Below the pieces are notes generated by a model. The model had not been told where the DNA came from and searched no databases. It saw only the letters and a list, made by a program, of their open reading frames with translations. The position numbers and the translations under genes were made by a program. A stretch of 43,940 nucleotides of DNA. It comes from a virus. Shown piece after piece: positions 15,276 to 23,293 of this stretch (position 1 is its first letter; every line of letters begins with the position of its first letter). The DNA is taken from positions 1 to 43,940 of IMG/VR virus record IMGVR_UViG_3300017987_000152. One strand, given 5' to 3'.

Positions 15276-15611
15276 ATGTACAGAGAGCGCAAGGACGTCA
15301 CCATCTACGTGGGAGCGGACCAGACCATCACGTGGCTTTTTTTGGATGCGGACTGCCAGCCCATCGACATGTCGACGGGCACGTACGTCTTCGTCATCAG
15401 GCCCGACCCCCTCGAGCAAGACGAGACGCTCCGGGTGGCGGCCACGGGCGCAGCCGATGGTGTCGTCAGTGCGGATCTTACGCGGGCTCAGACTCTACTT
15501 CTCGGTAAGAGGGCAGACGTCTACGACCTGGTGTCAACCACAGGCGGCGAAGTCGCCTACCCGAGATGGGGCAGCGTGAACTACACGACACCGTTGCCCT
15601 CACCAACCTGA
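15276..15611 (+). CDS. Small beta-sandwich protein, possibly structural
   Basis: The ATG at 15276 follows AGGAG by seven bases; a TTG in frame at 15222 is rejected because it falls inside the promoter. The 111-residue product (VTIYVGADQTITWLFLDADCQPIDMSTGTYVF, then DPLEQDETLRVAATG and ADVYDLV) matches the general pattern of small Ig-like phage proteins such as the N-terminal domain of baseplate upper protein BppU. Its own promoter and operator, and a place next to replication genes, are unusual for a baseplate part, so function stays open. Confidence 0.55.
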   Translation: MYRERKDVTIYVGADQTITWLFLDADCQPIDMSTGTYVFVIRPDPLEQDETLRVAATGAADGVVSADLTRAQTLLLGKRADVYDLVSTTGGEVAYPRWGSVNYTTPLPSPT

Positions 15612-15621
15612 AAGGAGTGAA

Positions 15622-16884
15622 ATGTCAGGCTACAAGATTGAGGACTTCCTTCCGAACCACATCCACATGGCTTTGCTCTCCGAGGCTGCGAGCCTCGAGG
15701 TTCCGCCTGCCTTCCTGATCGTCCAGATCGTGAACGACAGGTACGCCGAGGACGAGTCGGCCGAGCTCGAGCCTGCCAATTCGGCGCTGGCCTACGAGGA
15801 CGAGGTCGTCGAGGCAGACGAGTCGTATGCCCAAGCGATGCCGCCCGAAAAGCTGAGGGAGCCCGCAAGCCGCCTCGTGGGGGCGACTGTAGAGGCCGCA
15901 GCAGAGATCTTGACGGAGTCTATCAAGCAGGAGGAGGATGCCCGGGTCCTGAGGGAGGTCTCGGCCGAAGAGTTGAATCCCGAATTCGTGGAGCGGCTCG
16001 AGCGCATGGTCGAGTCGATTGGGCCCGGTGGCGAGGCGATCGTTCGGTCCGAGTCGCAGCCTGAGGTTGATCCCGTCAGCCAGTCGCACCCCATCGACGA
16101 GCATGGGCTCTCCAACAGGGCGCGTAACGCCCTCGTGCGCAACGGCATCCTGACGCCGGAGGACCTTACGTCCCTGAGCCTCGACGACATCAAGGGGCTC
16201 GACGGCGTCGGCGCCAAGAGCTACGACGAGATCGCTGCGCTCGTGGACAGGCTGGACGTGGGCGTGGCCGATGGTGTCGTCGTCCATGATGAGGGGCCCG
16301 AGTCGGAAGTGGGCGTCATCACCCATGGCGAGGAGCCTGAGCCGGAGGCCGGCTGGGATGACAACCACCCGGACGACGAGCAGGACGCCGAACTGTCCTT
16401 CTACCGCGATGGGCTCGCCGCGGCGCTCGCTGAGGCCAACACCCAGATCAGGATCGCCAAGATGAGTGAGCTTACGATGGCTCGCCTCAACGCATGCTCT
16501 ACGGACGACGAGAAGACGGAGCTGGGCAAGACGATCAAGATGAACGTGTCGCGCGCCAAGATGGGCGAGGATGCGGAGGTTCAGAAGCTGGCCGACATTC
16601 TGATCGGGTCGCTGCCCGTTAGGCCGTCTCAGGTTCAGCAGCTCATCGAGCTGGGCGCCGAGCTGGGCTACGACGCCACGGAGGTCCGCACGTCGTTGGC
16701 GGCGGCGAACTTCGGGGGGCGCTCACTGCGCATGCTCAACTTCACGGAGGGCGAGGAGTTCCTCGTCGTGCTGCAGGACAAGTTGGCCCAGTCTGCTCCT
16801 GAGGATGACGGCTCCTTCTTCGAGGATGACGGCTTCTTCGAGGAGATGGAGGGTGATGACGATCCCGGCGACCTCTTCGGGTGA
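15622..16884 (+). CDS. Protein with RNA polymerase alpha-CTD-like helix-hairpin-helix domain
   Basis: This 420-residue acidic protein starts at ATG 15622 behind AAAGGAG. Residues 161-212 (HGLSNRARNALVRNGILTPE, then DLTSLSLDDI, KGLDGVGAKSYDEI) follow the pattern of the C-terminal domain of the RNAP alpha subunit, which binds UP-element DNA and activators. The N-terminal region is helical and rich in Glu; residues 260-380 form a second helical domain (EKTELGKTIKMNVSRAKMGE); the last 25 residues are strongly acidic and aromatic (FFEDDGFFEEMEGDDDPGDLFG), like protein-interaction tails of SSB type. It lies directly before dnaE and in a phage with its own beta-beta' RNAP, so a transcription or replication accessory role is likely. 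No alpha N-terminal dimerisation domain is visible. Confidence 0.6.
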   Translation: MSGYKIEDFLPNHIHMALLSEAASLEVPPAFLIVQIVNDRYAEDESAELEPANSALAYEDEVVEADESYAQAMPPEKLREPASRLVGATVEAAAEILTESIKQEEDARVLREVSAEELNPEFVERLERMVESIGPGGEAIVRSESQPEVDPVSQSHPIDEHGLSNRARNALVRNGILTPEDLTSLSLDDIKGLDGVGAKSYDEIAALVDRLDVGVADGVVVHDEGPESEVGVITHGEEPEPEAGWDDNHPDDEQDAELSFYRDGLAAALAEANTQIRIAKMSELTMARLNACSTDDEKTELGKTIKMNVSRAKMGEDAEVQKLADILIGSLPVRPSQVQQLIELGAELGYDATEVRTSLAAANFGGRSLRMLNFTEGEEFLVVLQDKLAQSAPEDDGSFFEDDGFFEEMEGDDDPGDLFG

Positions 16885-16889
16885 GCATC

Positions 16890-19800
16890 ATGAACGCACA
16901 TCTCCATAACTACAGCAGGTACTCGGTGGGCCTGGGCCTGAGCGCCCCCTTCGACATGGCGCAGGCCGTTGGCGAGGGGGGCGCGCTCGCTTTGACCGAC
17001 CGGAACAACATCGCAGGCGCGGTGGCCCACAAGAAGGCATGCAGGCGCGTGGGGGTCAAACCGATCTGGGGCGTCGATCTCGACGTGGCCGGCTTGGGTG
17101 CGGTCGTGCTCCTGGCTCAGGATGATCGCGGGTGGTCGACGATGCTCGACTTGCTCGGCACGGGGGCGACGGTCGAGGCCCTCCTCTCGAACCCGGAGGG
17201 CCTGTACTGCTTGACGGGCCACACTGAAGGCCCTCTCTGGAGGGCGTACGCCACCGGGGACAACGCGGTTGCCAAGAAGTTGATCTCGCCGCTCGTCGAC
17301 GCCTTTGGCGACAGGCTCATCTTCGAATCTTCGAATCGGGGGATCCCTGAGCACGAGAAGTTCGAGCGGTTCGCTTCGCGCGCCGCGCGCTTCTTCGGGG
17401 CCCGGCACGCTAAGGTCAAGATCGCGCGATACGCTCGCGAAGATCAGAAGGTCTACCACGCGTCACTGGCCGCCGATCACTTCAAGGCTCGAGTACACGA
17501 TCCGTGGCAGCTCGTCTCTCGCTGGCCCGACGGGCACATCGTCTCTGACTGGGCGGACCCGGTCAGCATGGAGGTGGCGCAGGACTGCCACTTCGACCTC
17601 GACATCAGTGTGTCGCCGATCTTGCCGCAGCCCAACGCGCCGGTCGGCATGGAGCACATGACGCCCGAGGAGATGCTCTGGGAGATCGGCCAGCGGGGCC
17701 TCGCGCGTCACAACGTGCCTCTGGCCAAGATGAGCAAGTACGACGAGAGGTTCCGTCACGAGTACGACATCATCTGCTCCAAGGGCTTCGCCGGCTACTT
17801 CTTGATCGTCGCCGACTACGTGTCGTTCGCTCGAGAGTCGGGCCTGCTCGTCGGCCCTGGCCGTGGATCGGGCGTGGGCTCGCTGGTTGCTTGGTCGCTA
17901 GGCATTACCCAGCTCGATCCGATCGAGCATGGGCTTTTCTTCGAGCGATTCCTCAACCCGGAGCGCATGTCTATGCCCGACTTCGACGTCGACTTCCCGC
18001 GCAGCGGCCGTCGCGCCGTGATCGAGTACGTGCAGGGGACCTACGGTAAAGATTCGGTCATGATGTGCGCGACCTACGGTGAGATGAAGGCGAGGAGTGC
18101 CTTCGCGAGCGCCGCGCGCGTCGTGGGCGTCATGCCGCAAGACGCAATCCAGTTCGCCAAGAGGTTCATCGATGACAACAAGCCGCCCGGGTCAAGAGAG
18201 TTCGCAAACACAGGGGCGGAGGAGCACATCGACGAGCGGGTCGACAGGGCACTCCGATTGGCGGGCGGATTGGCCGGTGCATATCATTCCGTCGGCCAGC
18301 ATGCTGGAGGAGTCTTCATCACTCCAGGCAAGGGTCGACTTCTTGCTCCGGCGACGGAGGATGGGGTCTGTCAGCTTGATCACTATGACGCCGAGTCTCT
18401 CGGTCTCATCAAGTTCGACTTCCTCGGACTGAAAGAGCTCGACGTCCTGATGTACGTGTCCGAGATGACGGGCGTCGACATCGACTTCGAGACCTTGGAC
18501 GTCGAGGACCCCGCGATCTACGAGGTGATCTCGAACGGAGACACGCTTGGGGTCTTCCAGATGGGTGGGTGGGGATTCTCGTCGGTGCTGACGAGGATGA
18601 AGCCGTCTTGCTTCGATGACATCGTCGCAGCCGTGGCCCTCTACAGACCTGGTCCCAAGGACGCAGGCATGATCGACCAGTGGATCTCGCGTCGACACGG
18701 CCGATCTGAGGTGGTCTACCCACACGATGACCTCGAGTCGATACTCGCCGAGACCTACGGTGTGATCGTGTATCAGGAGCAGGTCATGCAGATCGTGCAG
18801 AAGATGGGCGGGTTTACGCTAGGGCGCGCCGACGTCATGCGCCGTGGCATGGGCAAGAAGATCGCGAGCGTGATCGAGGAGCTCAAGGGCGAGTTCATGA
18901 GCGGTGCGTCTGAGCTCGGCTACGCCGAAGACGATGCCGCCGGCGTGTGGGATCAGATGGCAACCTTTGCCAATTATGGCTTCAACAAGTCGCATGCTGC
19001 CGCCTACGCCCTGATCTCGGCGGCCACCGCATGGGCCAAGGCTCACTACAGGGCCGAGTCAATCGCGGCGTCGCTCAGGGCGCGCGTAGACGACTCGGGC
19101 GATCGGGACAACGTCCCGAGGTACGTCGAGGAGGCAAAAGAACACGGCATCGAAGTGGTCAACTTCGACCCAGCCGACCCCGTGCCACACACCACGGTGC
19201 GCGATGGCAAGATCATGCTGGGCTTTACGTTCGTGGCTGGCGTGTCGGCGGAGGACTTGCCTCGGCTCGAGCTTGGCAGGGGTGCAGAGGACATCCTCAC
19301 TTGGGTCGACAAGGTTTCTCCGAACTCGTCGACGATCTCTGCGCTTGCTCGCGCTGGTTGCTTCGATGGCATGTTGCCCGAGAAGTTGCCGGCCGTGATC
19401 GCCCGGACAATGCACGAGATGTCAATCAAGCCATCAGCGTCGAGGGTCTTTGAGACGCTCCTGTGGCGGATGTGTATCGAGCGCAACGCCAACTCGATCG
19501 CCAAGTCCGCGCGCGATGCGAGGGGCCAGCTCAACCTCTTTGGTGTCAATGAGATCGCATGGGAGCCCTCCTCGTGCATCCCGAGCCGCTTCGAGCCTGA
19601 GTCCAAGGAGGACATCTGGCGTCGATGTGCACGGATGGAGTACGCGGCGTTCGGTTACGCCCTGCGTGTGCACGAGGCCACCCTCGAGCGCATGAAGCGT
19701 CGTGGGTTTGTTGACCTTGGTGGGCCATTTCGTGATTTCGAAGAGAGCCCGGTCTGTGGTATTGTGCGTTCCTATCGCAAGATTACGACCTCTAAGGGGT

Positions 19801-19973
19801 CCGAAATGGCGTTCGCACGCATCGAAGACGAGACGGGTGGTCAGGACATTGCGATTTTCGAGGACGATCTCGAGTCGTTTGGTGCCTTTGAGGGCGACTT
19901 GGTCAAGATCAACCTTTGGGTCGACCTTGATATTGATGATCGTCGCAGGTTCCAATACAGGAGCAGAGGGTGA
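16890..19973 (+). CDS. dnaE: DNA polymerase III alpha subunit (C-family polymerase)
   Basis: This 1027-residue replicative polymerase extends DNA from a primer. An N-terminal PHP domain begins AHLHNYS. The palm contains GRGSGVGSLVAWSLGI, FERFLNPERMSMPDFDVDF with Asp364 and Asp366, and KFDFLGLKEL with Asp510, matching the E. coli catalytic triad D401/D403/D555; ALYRPGP and YGVIVYQEQVMQ follow. QLNLF at 880-884 is a canonical sliding-clamp-binding motif, and an OB-like domain ends the protein. It is shorter than E. coli DnaE (1160 residues), lacking the C-terminal tau-binding end. PHP metal ligands look degenerate (TDR instead of TDH). ATG 16890 is preferred to GTG 16881 because GGTGA lies at good distance. 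Confidence 0.92.
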   Translation: MNAHLHNYSRYSVGLGLSAPFDMAQAVGEGGALALTDRNNIAGAVAHKKACRRVGVKPIWGVDLDVAGLGAVVLLAQDDRGWSTMLDLLGTGATVEALLSNPEGLYCLTGHTEGPLWRAYATGDNAVAKKLISPLVDAFGDRLIFESSNRGIPEHEKFERFASRAARFFGARHAKVKIARYAREDQKVYHASLAADHFKARVHDPWQLVSRWPDGHIVSDWADPVSMEVAQDCHFDLDISVSPILPQPNAPVGMEHMTPEEMLWEIGQRGLARHNVPLAKMSKYDERFRHEYDIICSKGFAGYFLIVADYVSFARESGLLVGPGRGSGVGSLVAWSLGITQLDPIEHGLFFERFLNPERMSMPDFDVDFPRSGRRAVIEYVQGTYGKDSVMMCATYGEMKARSAFASAARVVGVMPQDAIQFAKRFIDDNKPPGSREFANTGAEEHIDERVDRALRLAGGLAGAYHSVGQHAGGVFITPGKGRLLAPATEDGVCQLDHYDAESLGLIKFDFLGLKELDVLMYVSEMTGVDIDFETLDVEDPAIYEVISNGDTLGVFQMGGWGFSSVLTRMKPSCFDDIVAAVALYRPGPKDAGMIDQWISRRHGRSEVVYPHDDLESILAETYGVIVYQEQVMQIVQKMGGFTLGRADVMRRGMGKKIASVIEELKGEFMSGASELGYAEDDAAGVWDQMATFANYGFNKSHAAAYALISAATAWAKAHYRAESIAASLRARVDDSGDRDNVPRYVEEAKEHGIEVVNFDPADPVPHTTVRDGKIMLGFTFVAGVSAEDLPRLELGRGAEDILTWVDKVSPNSSTISALARAGCFDGMLPEKLPAVIARTMHEMSIKPSASRVFETLLWRMCIERNANSIAKSARDARGQLNLFGVNEIAWEPSSCIPSRFEPESKEDIWRRCARMEYAAFGYALRVHEATLERMKRRGFVDLGGPFRDFEESPVCGIVRSYRKITTSKGSEMAFARIEDETGGQDIAIFEDDLESFGAFEGDLVKINLWVDLDIDDRRRFQYRSRG

Positions 19974-20239
19974 ACAAGCGCGAGAGGAGAGAAAGGCAGG
20001 AGCTTGACGCCAAGACCAAGCCTATTGGGGAAGTCTTTGAGTCTGGCCTGCTCAAGTTCGATCAGATGTGGCCAATCGGCATGAGCAACTACGATGGTGC
20101 TGTTCACATCGCTCGAGGATACGGCCGAAGCTTCATCGTCATGGGCAGCGATATACATGAGACGAGCGAGGCTATGCCCGTAGACTACAACGTCGCCAAG
20201 TTCATGCGAGACCATGCGATCAAGGACAAAGATGTTTGA
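19970..20239 (+). CDS. Hypothetical small basic protein
   Basis: This 89-residue protein starts with GTG in a GTGA overlap with the dnaE stop, with AGGAG six bases upstream. The N-terminus is strongly charged (NKRERRERQELDAKTKP); the rest has short strands (SFIVMGSDIHETSE) and a basic C-terminus (FMRDHAIKDKDV). No motif is recognised. Translational coupling to dnaE suggests a replication-linked role. Confidence 0.55.
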   Translation: MNKRERRERQELDAKTKPIGEVFESGLLKFDQMWPIGMSNYDGAVHIARGYGRSFIVMGSDIHETSEAMPVDYNVAKFMRDHAIKDKDV

Positions 20240-20705
20240 TGAAACCCACGACCCGGACACCTGTGTGGCGATCTTGGTCCCTGGCTCGAGGCGGCGCACG
20301 TTCAAGGCCGAGTTCAAGCAGGACTTCGTCGCCGGGGGGCAGTCCCTGACCATAGACGGGATCCCGACGAACCAGCAGAAGGCCGAGATGCTCGCGCGGG
20401 TCATGCTCAGCGCCAACATCGAAGCGCTCGAGTGTAAATACGTGATCGCCAACGGCGAGCTTTGGGTTGTCGATGTGCTGGGCGAGGGGCTTGGCGTCGC
20501 CGACTCGTTCCGCCTCATGTCCGTCGTCGGGCAGGCAATGGGGCTCGCCCTGCCCTACACTCTGCCGGTGTGGTCGAAGGGCGATTGGCAGGCTTGGGCA
20601 AAGTGGGCGAAGGCCTGCAAGACCCCCTATGGGGACCACAAGATCGGTGAGATTCGTGTCGTGTGTGTCAGTGAGGAAAAGGAGGAGATGTGGACTATCT
20701 CGTGA
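20232..20705 (+). CDS. Hypothetical protein
   Basis: This 157-residue protein has ATG 20232, preceded by AAGGA, overlapping the previous gene by eight bases. It has an alpha/beta pattern: DTCVAILVPGSRRRTFKAEF, a helix NQQKAEMLARVMLSANIEAL, strands CKYVIANGELWVVDVLGEG and a Trp-rich segment SKGDWQAWAKWAKA, then IGEIRVVCVSEEKEEMW. I do not recognise the family. It lies between dnaE and the first exonuclease and overlaps the latter by 16 bases, so it belongs to the replication operon. Confidence 0.55.
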   Translation: MFDETHDPDTCVAILVPGSRRRTFKAEFKQDFVAGGQSLTIDGIPTNQQKAEMLARVMLSANIEALECKYVIANGELWVVDVLGEGLGVADSFRLMSVVGQAMGLALPYTLPVWSKGDWQAWAKWAKACKTPYGDHKIGEIRVVCVSEEKEEMWTIS

Positions 20706-21379
20706 TGGTCGAGACGAGGCGTGGGTACTACGAGCACCTTTACAACAAGCCGCCGCGTCCCCGTAGGCCGTTCATTCTCAACGTGACGGCGCCTAGCGAG
20801 GCGGCGGCAAGGCTCAAGGCCCACTACATTGCTGATGGCATGGGGCTGGGCCAGGTCGTGGTTCGACACGCCGAGGTGAGGAGCTTTGGCCCGGACGCGG
20901 CGTCCCTGCCGGACATCCCGTGGTACCAGGCCAAGATCGGCGTGTTCGACCTCGAGACCACGGGGCTCGACGTCGAGCGCGATTGTCCGGTTGAGATCGG
21001 TGTTCTCGAGTACGACCTCGCTTCGAAGTCGTTTACGAACGCGAAGACGTGGATGGTCAAGCCCGACTGTCCGATGAGCCCCGGCGCTCAGGCGGTCCAC
21101 AAGATCCCCGAGGAGGCGTGGGCCGACGCGCCAGAGATCTCGGAGGTCGCGCACGAGATCAAGGAGCACCTCGAGTCGTTCGACGTTCTGATCGCACACA
21201 ACGACGGGTACGATCAGCCGATGATCAGGCACACGCTGGCGCGCCATGGGGCTCACGTGAACATGCCGCCAACATGGTGCAGCATGCTGCTCGCGCTGAA
21301 CGAGATCGACGAGGGCAGGCTGCGCCAAGGCAAGGCGAAGCTCGCTTCTCTCCGAGGAGCTGGGGCTACCCCTCCCTGA
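20690..21379 (+). CDS. DnaQ-like 3'-5' exonuclease, N-terminal portion before frameshift
   Basis: The 229-residue frame starts at GTG 20690 behind GGAGGAG. After an ~80-residue N-terminal extension it shows the DEDD exonuclease motifs I (VFDLETTG, Asp87/Glu89) and II (IAHNDGYDQPMI, Asp175). Motif III is missing because the frame runs out: after KAKLASL it reads RGAGATPP and stops. The +1 frame continues with SEELGLPLPEAHRAEYDAA, which supplies motif III (H-x-A-x-x-D). The full enzyme would be about 290 residues and would be expected to proofread or trim DNA 3' ends beside DnaE. As read, the product lacks an essential active-site part. Confidence 0.75.
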   Translation: MDYLVMVETRRGYYEHLYNKPPRPRRPFILNVTAPSEAAARLKAHYIADGMGLGQVVVRHAEVRSFGPDAASLPDIPWYQAKIGVFDLETTGLDVERDCPVEIGVLEYDLASKSFTNAKTWMVKPDCPMSPGAQAVHKIPEEAWADAPEISEVAHEIKEHLESFDVLIAHNDGYDQPMIRHTLARHGAHVNMPPTWCSMLLALNEIDEGRLRQGKAKLASLRGAGATPP

Positions 21380-21569
21380 GGCCCACCGCGCAGAGTACGA
21401 CGCGGCGGCCGCCGGGGATCTGTTCATGACGCTGGCTCGTGGCAATCCCTTCTTTCGGTCGCGCCCCTCGTTCGTCGAGGCCTGTGCATACATGCTCGGG
21501 CTCAAGATGCCTGCGGGGCCGCTCAAGCCTTTGAATCTCAAGACTATGTGGGAGAGGGCTGGCCTGTGA
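21351..21569 (+). pseudogene. C-terminal part of the DnaQ-like exonuclease in a shifted frame
   Basis: Reading from 21351 in the +1 frame gives 72 codons with no stop until TGA 21567-21569: SEELGLPLPEAHRAEYDAAA, then AGDLFMTLARGNPFF and a basic end. It contains the missing exonuclease motif III and a natural C-terminus that overlaps the next gene's GTG (GTGA), as elsewhere in this genome. No ribosome site or start codon is placed to express it alone. The junction is GCTTCTCTCCGAG; loss of one TC from a CT repeat, a sequencing error, or a ribosomal frameshift would each explain the break. Confidence 0.7.
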
Positions 21570-22195
21570 AGATCCTGTGGTTTGACTACGAGACCGGGGG
21601 CTTTGCCCCGTCGCCCAACTGCGAAATCGTCGAGGCCGGCTGGGTCGTCACCGAGGGTGACGACCTGAAGGTGATCGAGCGTGCGAACCACATCGTGAAG
21701 GTGGAGCACCCGATTCACCCTCGCGCTGTCGAGGTTCACGGCATCACCTACGAGCAGTGCCAGCGGGAGGGGATCCCCTGGGTGGAGGTCGCGCAGAAGA
21801 TGCTCGACTCGCTGGAGGGGTGCGTCGCGGTCGCGGGTCACAACTCTGCGTTCGACGTGCGCTTTTCGAAGTTCTGGTTTGGGTGGGCCAACCTCGAGTG
21901 GCCTGAGCTCCACGAGATCTGCACGCAGGACCTTGCGAACAGGTGGGTGCCCAAGAGCGAGTTCAAGTCCCGCAAGCTCGAGCGTCTTTACGAGCACTTC
22001 GTGGGAGAGTCGACGGGAGAAGCGCACCGCGCGCTCTACGACGTTGAGATGACCGTCGACCTGGCCAGGAAACTGCTCGAGAAGGGGCAGTCGAAGATCA
22101 GCGACGTCGTCTCCGGTGGGCCACTGCACGTCAATGGTATGGTGGGGCAGGATGAATACTCCGCCATGCTCGGCGGATACAAGCGCAAGGGCTGA
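21566..22195 (+). CDS. DnaQ-like 3'-5' exonuclease (intact DEDD family)
   Basis: This is a 209-residue intact exonuclease. Motif I is WFDYETGG (Asp7, Glu9), motif II AGHNSAFDVRF, and motif III EAHRALYDVEMT, the H-x-x-x-x-D arrangement of DnaQ/RNase T type enzymes. HPRAVEVHGITYEQC corresponds to the region between motifs I and II of DnaQ homologues. The start is a GTG in a GTGA overlap with the upstream exonuclease frame. It is well placed to serve as the proofreading subunit for the phage DnaE, whose PHP domain looks inactive; it could instead act on RNA or nicked host DNA. The C-terminal 40 residues are Gly-rich and specific to this protein. Confidence 0.82.
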   Translation: MKILWFDYETGGFAPSPNCEIVEAGWVVTEGDDLKVIERANHIVKVEHPIHPRAVEVHGITYEQCQREGIPWVEVAQKMLDSLEGCVAVAGHNSAFDVRFSKFWFGWANLEWPELHEICTQDLANRWVPKSEFKSRKLERLYEHFVGESTGEAHRALYDVEMTVDLARKLLEKGQSKISDVVSGGPLHVNGMVGQDEYSAMLGGYKRKG

Positions 22196-22198
22196 CCC

Positions 22199-22786
22199 AT
22201 GAAGACTCCGCACAGCAAAAGGACCGAAGAGGGAACCAAGGCGGAGGAGCGCGTGCTCAAGAGGCTGCGCCTCAAGGGCATCGACGCCAAGCTGGCGCCG
22301 CCGGGCGCGGCATGGGACATCGAGGCCGAGGGCAAGAAGATCGAGGTCAAGGCCGCGGTGCGCACCAAGCATGAGGGCAGCGACGGCCACCCCATCGACG
22401 GCGTGGTGTTCTCGAACATCAGTCGCGGTGCGGATCTGTACCACTTCATCGAGATGGATCAGGACCGTGATCGTGAGCTCACGTCTTGGACGCTCACCGG
22501 CAAAGAAGTGCCGGGTGTGACGCTGACGGTGACCGAGAAGAAGCGACGTGAGCTCCCAATGCGGTCTCTCAACGAGGTCCTCTCCAAGACGGCGGCGCCC
22601 ACCTTTCTCGATTCGGTCGTGACGAACATGGTCGTAGGCAAGTCGTTCGACTTGTTGTCGCTTGGCGAGCCTAGCCTTGCCGGCAAGATCGTAGCTATAC
22701 AGTCTGTCCAAAGCGCCCGAAAGGCGCGAGAGGACCACGATGACCGAATGAACCAGCGTGCTCGTCGTGTCAAGTTCAGGATGTGA
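22199..22786 (+). CDS. PD-(D/E)XK nuclease-like protein
   Basis: This 195-residue protein starts four bases after the exonuclease stop. After a helix (GTKAEERVLKRLRLKG) it shows the restriction-endonuclease-like core: Asp40 in AAWDIEAEG and Glu49-Val50-Lys51 in KIEVKAAV, the spacing of PD-(D/E)XK enzymes. Strands follow (DGVVFSNIS, DLYHFIEMDQ). The C-terminal region is basic and helical (NQRARRVKFRM). Such proteins include junction resolvases, recombination nucleases and Mrr-like enzymes; which one cannot be said. It is within the replication/recombination gene set. Confidence 0.6.
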   Translation: MKTPHSKRTEEGTKAEERVLKRLRLKGIDAKLAPPGAAWDIEAEGKKIEVKAAVRTKHEGSDGHPIDGVVFSNISRGADLYHFIEMDQDRDRELTSWTLTGKEVPGVTLTVTEKKRRELPMRSLNEVLSKTAAPTFLDSVVTNMVVGKSFDLLSLGEPSLAGKIVAIQSVQSARKAREDHDDRMNQRARRVKFRM

Positions 22787-22794
22787 GGCTAACT

Positions 22795-23136
22795 ATGTCT
22801 GTACCCAAAGAGGTAGAGGACAACATCGACGAGTCTGCGGCTCTTGCTCGCAGGCAGTTGATACACGAGATCTACCATCACATGGGTGGCGAGGTGAAGC
22901 AGGCCCATATCGACATGGTTTTGAGCGCCTTTTGTGACGTGTCGAAAAGGGCTCTTGCGCAAGGTAAGATCATCAGGCTCGTGAACTTCGTGACGATCAG
23001 GCCTGAGATCCTCAAGCCCAGGGTGTCCAACATCCCAAATGGGGTGGGTGAGGTCCTGAACGGCAGGAGGCTCAAGGTCAGGTTCGTGCCGAGTGTTGGT
23101 TTGAGGAAGCTACTCAAGGGAGTCAGGGATGGATAA
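22795..23136 (+). CDS. HU/IHF-like DNA-binding protein
   Basis: This 113-residue protein's ATG at 22795 lies 9 bases after the previous stop, with GAGG upstream. Residues about 22-110 follow the HU/IHF layout: a helical N-terminal half (LIHEIYHHMGG, HIDMVLSAFCDVSKRALAQG), then the beta arm region IIRLVNFVTIRPEILKPR, and a C-terminal LKVRFVPSVGLRKLLKG matching the VxFKPGKxLK ending of HU. The canonical GFG is VNF here and the arm RNP motif is changed, so it is a diverged member. It may bend or compact phage DNA, or assist replication or packaging. Confidence 0.65.
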   Translation: MSVPKEVEDNIDESAALARRQLIHEIYHHMGGEVKQAHIDMVLSAFCDVSKRALAQGKIIRLVNFVTIRPEILKPRVSNIPNGVGEVLNGRRLKVRFVPSVGLRKLLKGVRDG

Positions 23137-23293
23137 GCTGGCCGTGAAGACGATCCACATGGATACGTGCCCCCAGTGCGGGAGGCGTACTACCGTGGAT
23201 GGTGGCGTTACGAGGTGCCCGGTGCACGGGTCGGAACCTTTCGAGAGTGATCAGGATGAAGCACGTCCGTCCGATGACGTATCGGGTCCTTGA
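23129..23293 (+). CDS. Mini zinc-ribbon protein
   Basis: This is a short 54-residue frame from ATG 23129, overlapping the HU-like gene by eight bases. It contains CPQC and, thirteen residues later, CPVH, which would form a single C2CH zinc knuckle, followed by an acidic tail (SEPFESDQDEARPSDD). Overlapping start, sensible zinc motif and short acidic end support a real gene. A ribosome site is not obvious (AAGGGAG lies 8-14 bases upstream). The next gene begins inside its 3' end. Confidence 0.5.
   Translation: MDKLAVKTIHMDTCPQCGRRTTVDGGVTRCPVHGSEPFESDQDEARPSDDVSGP

Noticed and set aside
21341-21353. Programmed +1 frameshift as first explanation for the exonuclease break
   Set aside because: No in-frame stop, rare-codon pause or internal ribosome site sits at the junction as in prfB-type sites; a lost TC in a CT repeat is simpler. 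It is kept only as an alternative.
20627-22738. A 703-codon open frame on the - strand opposite the exonuclease genes
   Set aside because: It lies antisense to two genes with clear catalytic motifs; its composition (His/Arg/Leu/Val-rich, no motif) is that of a high-GC shadow frame.
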